Positions 16,108 to 22,489 of a stretch of DNA of 39,228 bases are shown piece after piece. The translations under genes were made by a program, and so were the position numbers. The stretch is taken from positions 1 to 39,228 of the forward strand of contig CAKTFI010000008.1 in NCBI GenBank assembly GCA_934555865.1, written 5' to 3'. This stretch comes from an uncultured Christensenellaceae bacterium. Its GTDB lineage: Bacteria > Bacillota > Clostridia > Christensenellales > Christensenellaceae. Positions within the stretch are counted from its first letter, which is position 1. Every line of letters begins with the position of its first letter. The notes below the pieces were generated by a model that saw nothing but the letters and a program-made list of their open reading frames with translations, ran no database searches and had not been told where the DNA came from.

Positions 16108-17280
16108 ATGAAGAAGGAAAATAAAGAACTGGCAAAGAAGAAAAAGGCGGCTGCACGCAAGCGCCGGCAGGCCGCTCGGGGGCTCAAGACGGCGATGTGG
16201 ATCCTGATCCCCTGCCTGGTGATCGCGGGGATCGTCGGCGGGATCGTCTATGGCGAGCTGCGCGCCAAGATTAACTACAGCGCCGGCCTCACGGACGAGG
16301 GATATATCGCGGGGGCGAATCTGGCCGAAATGGTCACGCTCGGCGATTACAGCGCGATCCCGGCGAAGAAGAGCGAGCTCATCACCGACAAGATGGTGCA
16401 GGATAAGATCGCCGAGACGCTGGCCGCCAAGGCGACGCTCAATAAGGAAAGCGCCAAGACGACGGCCTCCGGCGACAAGGTGAGCATCGACTATGTGGGC
16501 AAGATCGACGGCGAGGCCTTCAAAAACGGCTCGGCCACGGGCTATACCCTGACCATCGGCGAGGGCACGCTGGTGGACGGCTTTGAGGAGCAGCTGATCG
16601 GCCACAAGGCGGGCGACAAGTTCACGATCTCCGTCACCTTCCCGGAAAAATATGAGCAGAACACCGACCTGCAGGGCAAGCAGGCGGAGTTCGACATCAC
16701 GCTGAACGGCATCTATGAAGCACCGGAGCTGACCGACGACTATGTCAAGGAGAACTTCTCCGACCACGCGTCCACGGTCGAGGAGTACTATCAATATGTA
16801 GAGGAGACGACCTATCACGAAAATCTTCGCGACTTCGCGCAGCAGTACCTGAGCGAGCACAGCGAGATCTCCGAAGTCCCGGCGAAGTACCTGGGGAAGA
16901 TCAAGAACACCTACCGCGCGGGGTATGAAGCGGAATATAACTACTATAATAAACTGTATTATTCCTATACCGGCGCCTATGTGTGGAAGGATGTCTATGC
17001 GTATTACGACATGACTAAGGCGGAGTTCCAAAAGAAGCTGGAGGAATCGGCCACGGAGAGCGCCAAGTTCTACATGCTCATGCAGCGCGTCTTTGAAGAG
17101 GAGGGCATGACCCTTTCCGAGGAAGAGGTACAGTCCTTTATTATGGCGTCCGACTACACGGAAAGCGAGGTCGCCGAGGCGATCAAGACCTATGGCGAGG
17201 GGTATTGGCACCAAAACGCGATGGCGGACAAGGTGATGGAATTCCTGGCGGGCAAGGTTGTTGTTTCCGAAGGGGAATGA
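16108..17280 (+). CDS. Membrane-anchored FKBP/trigger-factor-like peptidyl-prolyl isomerase
   Basis: The protein has 390 residues. A very basic N-terminus (residues 1-26) is followed by one TM helix at about 28-49, giving an outside C-terminal body. Residues about 120-210 are an FKBP-type PPIase domain (GDKVSIDYVGKIDGE, GEGTLVDGFEEQLIG, KAGDKFTISVTFP). Residues 210-390 are helical and resemble the trigger-factor C-terminal chaperone arms (ELTDDYVKENFSDHASTVEEY). There is no ribosome-binding domain, so it is not the classical trigger factor. The likely role is folding of exported proteins at the membrane, like PrsA but with an FKBP domain. It is monocistronic with its own promoter and terminator. 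Confidence 0.85.
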   Translation: MKKENKELAKKKKAAARKRRQAARGLKTAMWILIPCLVIAGIVGGIVYGELRAKINYSAGLTDEGYIAGANLAEMVTLGDYSAIPAKKSELITDKMVQDKIAETLAAKATLNKESAKTTASGDKVSIDYVGKIDGEAFKNGSATGYTLTIGEGTLVDGFEEQLIGHKAGDKFTISVTFPEKYEQNTDLQGKQAEFDITLNGIYEAPELTDDYVKENFSDHASTVEEYYQYVEETTYHENLRDFAQQYLSEHSEISEVPAKYLGKIKNTYRAGYEAEYNYYNKLYYSYTGAYVWKDVYAYYDMTKAEFQKKLEESATESAKFYMLMQRVFEEEGMTLSEEEVQSFIMASDYTESEVAEAIKTYGEGYWHQNAMADKVMEFLAGKVVVSEGE

Positions 17281-17298
17281 GCATTTTGTATAACAGGC

Positions 17299-17332
17299 AA
17301 AAAAAAGCATTGCTTCGGCAATGCTTTTTTTT
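17299..17332 (+). terminator. Terminator of the FKBP gene
   Basis: A 9-bp stem (17305-17313 with 17318-17326) with a stable TTCG tetraloop lies between A and T runs. Confidence 0.95.
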
Positions 17333-17362
17333 GACGGTTTTTTGAAATGTGCCGGAAAAGGC

Positions 17363-17415
17363 TTGCAATTTTCAAAAAATAGTATATAATCTTTATTAGT
17401 AAATAGTTCTAATAA
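17363..17415 (+). promoter_or_regulatory. perR-rbr promoter with a PerR-box-like inverted repeat
   Basis: TTGCAA (17363-17368) and TATAAT (17385-17390) are 16 bp apart. The inverted repeat TTATTAG-N9-CTAATAA (17393-17415) starts right after the -10. It shares the AT-rich TTAT..ATAA form of Per boxes and is well placed for autorepression by the first gene product. Confidence 0.75.
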
Positions 17416-17426
17416 GGAAAAACGCT

Positions 17427-17891
17427 ATGAAGACTTGCCGAAATACCATTCAAAAAAAGCTGGTCTATGAAGCGTTGGTGCGGCTTGCCAATCATCCGAC
17501 GGCAGAGGAAGTCTTTTTGGAGGCGCAGCACATGCACGCTTCCATCAGCCGGGCGACGGTGTACCGCATTTTGAACCAATTGGCGGAACAGCATGCGATT
17601 TTGCGTGTCCCGGTTAGCGACGGTGCAGATCACTTTGACCAGACAGTGCGGCCGCATTACCACCTGAAATGCAGCAGCTGCGGCAGGGTATTGGATATGG
17701 CGCCCGCGGCGGAGGGCGACATCCGCATGGCGGTACCGGATACGGCGGAATACACTGTAACCGGCTACACCATCCTCTTCCGGGGAATCTGCCGGGCTTG
17801 TCGGGAAAAGAGACAGCAAGGGCCGGAGGGCCTCGCAATACACAAAAGGGTAATATTAAAGGAGGACGATCATGAATTTGAAGGGAACTAA
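17427..17891 (+). CDS. perR: Fur-family regulator, PerR-type peroxide sensor
   Basis: The protein has 154 residues. The N-terminal winged helix (about 1-75) includes [16 protein letters not shown]. The C-terminal half carries the structural zinc site Cys82-Cys85 and Cys122-Cys125. The regulatory-site residues match PerR: His35 or His37, Asp71 (HFDQ), His77 and His79 (PHYH) and Asp90 (RVLDM). The Asp at the last position favours PerR over Fur. With Fe2+ bound, PerR represses, and peroxide oxidises its His ligands to release it. It overlaps the rubrerythrin gene by 20 bp and shares its promoter, giving a self-regulated peroxide-response operon. Confidence 0.88.
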   Translation: MKTCRNTIQKKLVYEALVRLANHPTAEEVFLEAQHMHASISRATVYRILNQLAEQHAILRVPVSDGADHFDQTVRPHYHLKCSSCGRVLDMAPAAEGDIRMAVPDTAEYTVTGYTILFRGICRACREKRQQGPEGLAIHKRVILKEDDHEFEGN

Positions 17892-18411
17892 GACGGAAGC
17901 AAATTTGCAGGCAGCGTTCGCGGGTGAGTCGCAGGCGCGTAACAAGTACACCTATTACGCATCCAAGGCGAAGAAAGAAGGCTATGAGCAGATCGCAGCC
18001 ATCTTTGAAGAGACAGCAGCCAACGAGAAGGAGCATGCCAAAATGTGGTTCAAGCTGCTCCACGACAACAGCATCCCCGACACGATCACCAACCTGACCG
18101 ACGCGGCGGCGGGCGAGAATTACGAGTGGACGGACATGTACGAGCAGTTCGCAAAGGAAGCCCGCGAAGAGGGCTTTGACCGCATCGCCTATCTGTTCGA
18201 GGCGGTCGGTGCGATCGAAAAGATGCACGAGGCGCGCTATAAGAAGCTGCTGGAAAATGTGCAGGGCGGATTGGTGTTCTCGAGCGAGGGCGACGCGATC
18301 TGGGAATGCAGAAACTGCGGCCATATCTACATCGGCAAGGAAGCCCCGAAGGTATGCCCGGTATGCGCGCACCCGCAGTCCTATTTCCAGAAGAAAGCAG
18401 AAAATTACTGA
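17872..18411 (+). CDS. rbr: Rubrerythrin (diiron/rubredoxin peroxidase)
   Basis: The protein has 179 residues. Residues 1-140 are a ferritin-like four-helix domain with the diiron Glu/His ligands ([39 protein letters not shown]). Residues 145-179 are a rubredoxin domain with two CxxC pairs ([18 protein letters not shown]). Rubrerythrins reduce hydrogen peroxide to water in anaerobes using electrons through the rubredoxin iron. The ATG lies inside the end of perR after AAAGGAGGACGATC, so translation is probably coupled. A terminator follows. Confidence 0.97.
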   Translation: MNLKGTKTEANLQAAFAGESQARNKYTYYASKAKKEGYEQIAAIFEETAANEKEHAKMWFKLLHDNSIPDTITNLTDAAAGENYEWTDMYEQFAKEAREEGFDRIAYLFEAVGAIEKMHEARYKKLLENVQGGLVFSSEGDAIWECRNCGHIYIGKEAPKVCPVCAHPQSYFQKKAENY

Positions 18412-18426
18412 GTTTGGCAAAGAAAA

Positions 18427-18455
18427 AAGGGAGGCCCGCGCGGCCTTCCTTTTTT
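18427..18455 (+). terminator. Terminator of perR-rbr
   Basis: A 10-bp stem (18427-18436 with 18442-18451, one G-T pair) is followed by T7. Confidence 0.9.
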
Positions 18456-18545
18456 GTGTAATTTTTTTTGTACCCGGGCGTTTGGTGGGGAAACCGCCTG
18501 ATTATAAATATATGTAAGAGACTTTACCCCCAAAAGCATGCGGCG

Positions 18546-18580
18546 GGCAAGGAGAAAGAAAAAGCTCCCTGCCTTTTTTT
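18546..18580 (+). promoter_or_regulatory. Terminator-like hairpin in the MATE leader (possible attenuator)
   Basis: GGCAAGGAG (18546-18554) can pair with CTCCCTGCC (18565-18573) with one mismatch, followed by T7. It lies 55 bp before the MATE start and well after the rbr terminator. A weak promoter may precede it (TATAAA at 18503-18508), which would make it an attenuator. No known riboswitch was recognised in the short leader. Confidence 0.5.
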
Positions 18581-18634
18581 GTCGATATGCGGATGGGAGT
18601 GATAACTGGGAAATTTAGGGATTGGGAGGAACGA

Positions 18635-20044
18635 ATGGAAATAAGGAAAAAACGGGTGCGGCTGATTGGCGACCGGGCATTCTATAAGATGGTGCTCCGG
18701 ATCGCGATCCCCATCATGGTGCAGAACGGCATCACCAACATGATCGGCCTAGTGAACAACATTACGGTCGGCAAGATGGGGACGGAGCAATTGGCGGGTG
18801 TCGCGATCGCAAACCAGCTGATCTCGATCTTCAACATGTGCGTGTTCGGCGCGGTGTCCGGCGCGGGCATCTTCGGCGCGCAGTTTCAAGGCAAGGAAGA
18901 CTACGAGGGCGTGCGGCATGTGTTCCGCCTGAAGGTGATTCTGATGCTTGTTTTAAGCGCGCTGGCCGTGGGCCTCTTTGCCGGATTCGGCAAGCCGCTC
19001 ATCGCGGGCTTTTTGCATGAAGGGAGCGACGGCTCCGACCTGGCGCTCACGCTCAAGGAGGGGTATGAATACCTGCTCCTCATGCTCATCGGCTTTTTAC
19101 CGTATGGCCTGAGCCAGGCGTACAGCAGCACCTTGCGCGAGGCGGATCGTACGGTCGTGCCTATGCGGGCGAGCATCTATGCGCTTGTGCTGGGCGTTGT
19201 GCTCAACTACCTGCTCATCCCCGTGATGGGTGTCGCGGGCGCGGCACTCGCAACGGTGGTTTCGCGCTTTGCGGAGCTTGGGATGAACGCCTGGTGGACA
19301 CACACGCATCCGGAGGAAGTGCCCTTCGTGCTGGGCGTCTATCACACGCTCAAGGTGCCGGGCGACCTGGTCAAGCAGGTGCTCATCAAAGGCACGCCGC
19401 TCTTGCTGAATGAGACGCTGTGGTCGGTCGGCTTCACCGTCGTCAACCAGACCTATTCCTATCACGGAGTGGCCGTCGTGGCGGCTGTGAACATCGCGAC
19501 GACCATTGCGAACCTCGTCAATGTGCTGTTCAGCTCCATGGGTGCGTCCATCGGCATCATCATCGGCAATATGCTGGGCGCAGGCGATATGGAAAAGGTC
19601 AAGGAGGCGGACGCGCAGATGATCACCCTCTCGCTCATGATTGCGACGGGTGTGTGCGTGCTCATGCTGATTTGCGGGCCGTACTTCCCGCAGATCTATA
19701 AGAACACGACGCCGGAGGTGCGCGACCTCGCCAAATGGTTCATCTGGGCAGAGGCGATCGCGGCGCCACTCAGGGCATTTGTCAACGCGAGCTACTTCAC
19801 GCTGCGGTCTGGCGGCAAGACGATCATCACCTTCCTGTTCGATTGCGGGTTTGTGTGGTGCGGCAATGTCGTGGTGGCGTATGTGCTCACGCATTTCACG
19901 AACATGCACATCGTGCCCATCTATTTCTGCTGCAAAATGGTGGAAATCATCAAGTGTGTCATCGGCTTTGCGCTCGTGAAGAAGGGGAGTTGGATGAAAA
20001 ATATCGTGGGCGGCGAGGAAGCCCCGGTGGCGCAGGAGGCATAA
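18635..20044 (+). CDS. MATE-family multidrug/cation antiporter
   Basis: From the ATG after GGGAGGA the protein has 469 residues; a further in-frame ATG at 18587 has no SD. About twelve TM helices occur in two similar halves. MATE features include IAIPIMVQNGITNMIGLVNNITVG near the start and the repeated G-N-x-x-GA helix ends (FGAVSGAGIFGAQFQG, GASIGIIIGNMLGAGD). Such proteins export cationic drugs or metabolites using Na+ or H+ gradients. A terminator-like hairpin in its leader hints at attenuation control. The substrate is unknown. Confidence 0.92.
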   Translation: MEIRKKRVRLIGDRAFYKMVLRIAIPIMVQNGITNMIGLVNNITVGKMGTEQLAGVAIANQLISIFNMCVFGAVSGAGIFGAQFQGKEDYEGVRHVFRLKVILMLVLSALAVGLFAGFGKPLIAGFLHEGSDGSDLALTLKEGYEYLLLMLIGFLPYGLSQAYSSTLREADRTVVPMRASIYALVLGVVLNYLLIPVMGVAGAALATVVSRFAELGMNAWWTHTHPEEVPFVLGVYHTLKVPGDLVKQVLIKGTPLLLNETLWSVGFTVVNQTYSYHGVAVVAAVNIATTIANLVNVLFSSMGASIGIIIGNMLGAGDMEKVKEADAQMITLSLMIATGVCVLMLICGPYFPQIYKNTTPEVRDLAKWFIWAEAIAAPLRAFVNASYFTLRSGGKTIITFLFDCGFVWCGNVVVAYVLTHFTNMHIVPIYFCCKMVEIIKCVIGFALVKKGSWMKNIVGGEEAPVAQEA

Positions 20045-20181
20045 GCCGCGGAAGGGAATGGAAGAAAGTGCCGGGTAGGGAGCAACTGGCCCGCTTTGGC
20101 GGAAAATGCATTCGACCGTTTGCCGGCAGCAGAACTGGCTTTCCCGGACGGCGGCGCGGCAAGGCGTATCAAAGAATATAT

Positions 20182-20212
20182 AAAAAAGAGGCTTTTGCAA
20201 GCCTCTTTTTTA
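20182..20212. terminator. Bidirectional terminator between MATE gene and queT
   Basis: A GAGGCTT/AAGCCTC stem (20188-20194 with 20199-20205) is flanked by A6 and T6. Confidence 0.92.
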
Positions 20213-20219
20213 GTTTCGT

Positions 20220-20711
20220 TTAAGATTGCGGGAAAAGCGCCTTGGCATGCGGTTTTAGGGCATAGAGCAGGATCATGCCGAGCACGCCGCAGGAGATCAC
20301 TTCCCCAAGCCCGATGGTCAAAAACAGATAGGGCAGCGCCTCGCTGACGCCGTAGGCCCACTTGAGCACAAAGGGGACGATGAGCAGGTTGGCCAAGATG
20401 GGCGGCACCGCGGCCAGCTTTTCGTGCCTGCGCAGCAGATAGGTGCCGATCGCGCCGAGCAGCGTCGCAAGGCTCCCGAACAGGATGTCCCAGATCGCCG
20501 CGCCGGTGAGCAGGTTGGACAGCAGGCACCCGACAAATAGCCCCGGCACGGCCGCGGGCGTAAAGACGGGCAGGACGGTGAGTGCCTCGGAAAAGCGGAC
20601 CTGCACCGCGCCGTTGGCCAGCCCCAGCGCGTTGGCCAGGTAGGTGAGCGCGGTGTACAGCGCCGCGATGAGCGCGCCCTGCGTGAGCAGGGCCAGTTTG
20701 GAATGTTTCAT
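20220..20711 (-). CDS. queT: QueT-family ECF substrate-binding membrane protein (queuosine precursor uptake)
   Basis: From the ATG after AAAGGAG the protein has 163 residues and about five to six TM helices, the size of an S component of energy-coupling-factor transporters. The N-terminal segments ALIAALYTALTYLANALG and VQVRFSEALTVLPVFTP are typical of the QueT family. It would bind a queuosine precursor (preQ0 or preQ1) and work with a shared EcfA/EcfT module, which is not in the window. The preQ1-I-like riboswitch over its ribosome-binding site supports this function independently of the protein match. Confidence 0.92.
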   Translation of the reverse strand: MKHSKLALLTQGALIAALYTALTYLANALGLANGAVQVRFSEALTVLPVFTPAAVPGLFVGCLLSNLLTGAAIWDILFGSLATLLGAIGTYLLRRHEKLAAVPPILANLLIVPFVLKWAYGVSEALPYLFLTIGLGEVISCGVLGMILLYALKPHAKALFPQS

Positions 20712-20717
20712 AGAATT

Positions 20718-20762
20718 CTCCTTTAGTTTTGTTTTTTGTGAGGAAGGTTGCGAACTCACAAA
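20718..20762 (-). promoter_or_regulatory. preQ1-I riboswitch controlling queT
   Basis: On the minus strand the stem TGTGAG/CTCACA (20760-20755 with 20743-20738) encloses the loop TTCGCAACCTTC, and an A-rich tail AAAAACAAAACTAAAGGAG ends in the queT SD. Loop and tail closely follow the preQ1-I aptamer (compare the T. tengcongensis form, UCGCA..AACC with tail ACAAAACAAGG). Ligand binding would pull the tail into a pseudoknot and hide the SD, shutting off translation. Confidence 0.85.
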
Positions 20763-20766
20763 TGGT

Positions 20767-20795
20767 GTTATACCATATTTGAGCAAAAAGGGCAA
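20767..20795 (-). promoter_or_regulatory. Promoter of queT
   Basis: On the minus strand TTGCCC (20795-20790) and TATAAC (20772-20767) are 17 bp apart, which puts the start site at the first base of the riboswitch. Confidence 0.75.
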
Positions 20796-20829
20796 ATGCC
20801 AAAAGAAAGAGAAAAAACGGGCAGGAAAT

Positions 20830-20857
20830 TTGCGCCCGGCGTCGAATTAGATATACC
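20830..20857 (+). promoter_or_regulatory. Possible promoter of the lipoprotein gene
   Basis: TTGCGC (20830-20835) and TATACC (20852-20857) are 16 bp apart, 32 bp before the start codon. Moderate match only. Confidence 0.45.
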
Positions 20858-20889
20858 AAACACGGCGGAGCGAAACGGAGGAGACGGTT

Positions 20890-21492
20890 TTGAACAAACG
20901 GCGATGCATCGCGATGCTTTTGGGCGTCCTGTGCCTGCTCGGGGCGTGCGCGGGCGGCGCACCGCGGCAGGGGACTTGGCAGGACGGCGTTTTTACGAAC
21001 AAATGGGCGGGGATCCGCTTTGCGGCGGGCGAAGGCGAACGCGCGCTCGACGCGGCGGAGATGCGCGAATGGACGGGCGGCGCGGCGGGCGCGGCCTATA
21101 ACGACCCGGCGGCCAAGCCGGACTGGGGCGAGACCGCCCTGTTTTACGACTGCATCCTGCTGCTTGGGGCGGAGCGGTGCTCGGTGCAGGTCATCTACGG
21201 AAACCTGCGCGATTGGCCGGACACGGATGAGGCGGCCTATGCCGCGATGCTGCGGGAAAATTTCGAACGGCTCACGGCGGCGGAATACGCCTATCAGGGC
21301 GAGGCCGCGGCCGAGATCGCGGGGCGGGCGTATACCTGCCACGAATGGACGGTCAACGGCGAGGTGTGCCAACGCATGTACCTCCGGCGGCAGGGCAAGA
21401 GCATGATCTGCATCGCGACCTCCTGCCCGGAAAAAAACCGGGTGCAGGTGGACGAATTTTTGGCGGGTGTGCAGGACCCGGCCGCGAAATGA
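20890..21492 (+). CDS. Lipoprotein of unknown function
   Basis: The protein has 200 residues and begins at a TTG codon after GGAGGAGACGG. The signal peptide (residues 1-19) ends in the lipobox LLGAC, so Cys20 is lipidated and the protein sits outside the membrane. The mature part includes FTNKWAGIRFAAGEGE, a beta-strand-rich middle and the segment YTCHEWTVNGEVCQRMYLRRQGKSMICI, which resembles the small beta domains of Firmicutes lipoproteins that look like extracellular sensors. The four mature Cys may form disulfides. No enzyme motif was seen. A terminator follows, so it is monocistronic. Confidence 0.85.
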   Translation: MNKRRCIAMLLGVLCLLGACAGGAPRQGTWQDGVFTNKWAGIRFAAGEGERALDAAEMREWTGGAAGAAYNDPAAKPDWGETALFYDCILLLGAERCSVQVIYGNLRDWPDTDEAAYAAMLRENFERLTAAEYAYQGEAAAEIAGRAYTCHEWTVNGEVCQRMYLRRQGKSMICIATSCPEKNRVQVDEFLAGVQDPAAK

Positions 21493-21504
21493 CGGAGCTT
21501 TCTT

Positions 21505-21544
21505 GGCTCCCTCGGGGAATTTCATTGCCCGGGGGAGCCTTTTT
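21505..21544 (+). terminator. Terminator of the lipoprotein gene
   Basis: GGCTCCCTCGGG (21505-21516) pairs with CCCGGGGGAGCC (21528-21539) and is followed by T5. Confidence 0.88.
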
Positions 21545-21976
21545 GATGGAAAAAAAGGCGCAGCAGGCGGTTAGGAAAAGGAAGTGAGATGCGCGGCGGA
21601 TGCTTGGGCAGATGCGGCGAGATATGCCGCCGGAGTAAGCGAAAAAAGACGGAATGAGAACAGTGGAACAAAAGCGACGGGCGCGGCGGCCGTTTGGGGA
21701 AGCAAGGAAAGAAAATATAAAAAATTTACAATTTTTGCAGGAGAATCGCAATCGATGTAGAATAATTAGCGTATAAGGATTTCCAATGTGTGGAAGATCC
21801 TCCCAAGCCCGGAAATCGCCGAAGCCATGAGGCGCGGCGGCCGGGGGAACCGAACCTTGACAATTCACAATTCAGGATACAGATTTTACGAAAGAGAAAG
21901 AGGTGATTCCCATGGGCCAGGCAGCGGCGCAAAGTTTGCTCTAGGACTCGAAAATTTCCCAAGGAAGGAAAAAGTT
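21545..21976 (+). promoter_or_regulatory. Promoter and ~200-nt leader of the secreted-protein cassette
   Basis: This 430-bp stretch has no credible long gene. A promoter with TTGCAG (21735-21740) and TAGAAT (21758-21763), 17 bp apart, points to a start near 21770 and a leader of about 200 nt. The leader holds a G/C-rich block (about 21805-21856) containing GCCGAAGCC and CGGGGGAACCG, a tandem 7-mer ACAATTC (21860-21873) and a 10-codon ORF. The block recalls half of a ydaO-type c-di-AMP riboswitch but lacks the second half, so no riboswitch is called. Upstream of 21735 I see nothing distinct. Confidence 0.5.
21912..21944 (+). CDS. Possible 10-codon leader ORF
   Basis: ATG-TAG encodes MGQAAAQSLL. 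It is preceded by AAGAGGTGAT (21898-21907), an almost perfect complement of the 16S rRNA 3' end and stronger than the SD of the following gene. It ends 32 bp before the secreted-protein start. It may be a translated leader or a ribosome-loading site; no direct evidence of function. Confidence 0.35.
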   Translation: MGQAAAQSLL

Positions 21977-22420
21977 ATGAATAGAAAAGTTAAAAAGATA
22001 TCGTTAGTACTGACCGTTATGATGGTGTTGAGCTTGTTTGTGACGACGGCGTTTGCAGAACAAACATTGCAGGTAACGGCAAAGTGGTGGAGTATTGAGG
22101 GCGCTGATAGTCGCTCGGGTTATACTACATGGACTGCATCGAAAACGGTGTCAAGCACGGTGGCAAATAAAAATATTAATGTAACAACAGGTGCCCGCTT
22201 GAAAAATCAGGGAGTGGACGAGAACACCTATTACATGGTGGTGCCGCATACTTCGGCACGCCCTTCGAGTCGTGTCCTTGTTAACGGTGGGTATGGAAAT
22301 GTTCGTGGATTCAACTTTTCTTGCGTAAAGGGCAAGAGCTATCGACTTTTCCAGCAGCGTTATGATTCGACGCTAAATACGGATATCGTAGAAGGCATTA
22401 CTTATCTGTATTTGAACTAA
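21977..22420 (+). CDS. Small secreted protein of unknown function, first gene of the FtsX cassette
   Basis: The protein has 147 residues. Residues 1-27 are a Sec signal peptide (KKISLVLTVMMVLSLF...) with cleavage after AFA, and the mature part of about 120 residues has no anchor. It is rich in Ser, Thr, Asn and aromatics, has one Cys and looks all-beta. The coding sequence is clearly AT-richer than its neighbours, suggesting a different origin. The layout, small secreted product then a large FtsX-like membrane protein, recalls lactococcin-972-type loci, but the sequence does not convincingly match that bacteriocin. Wall adhesion or signalling roles are equally open. Confidence 0.75.
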   Translation: MNRKVKKISLVLTVMMVLSLFVTTAFAEQTLQVTAKWWSIEGADSRSGYTTWTASKTVSSTVANKNINVTTGARLKNQGVDENTYYMVVPHTSARPSSRVLVNGGYGNVRGFNFSCVKGKSYRLFQQRYDSTLNTDIVEGITYLYLN

Positions 22421-22430
22421 CAAACAGCAG

Positions 22431-22459
22431 AGGGCTGCGCGGGGTTTCCGCGCAGCTCT
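22431..22459 (+). promoter_or_regulatory. Intercistronic hairpin in the FtsX cassette
   Basis: A 12-bp stem with 5-nt loop (22431-22442 with 22448-22459) lacks a T run. It may stabilise the upstream message or lower read-through, making the secreted protein more abundant than the permease. Confidence 0.6.
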
Positions 22460-22489
22460 TCTGAAAAAATCAGAAAAGGAGGTTTTCCG

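Noticed and set aside
21805..21856. Possible ydaO-type c-di-AMP riboswitch in the secreted-protein leader
   Set aside because: GCCGAAGCC and CGGGGGAACCG recall its first half, but the conserved second half is absent. A covariance search (RF00379) would settle it.
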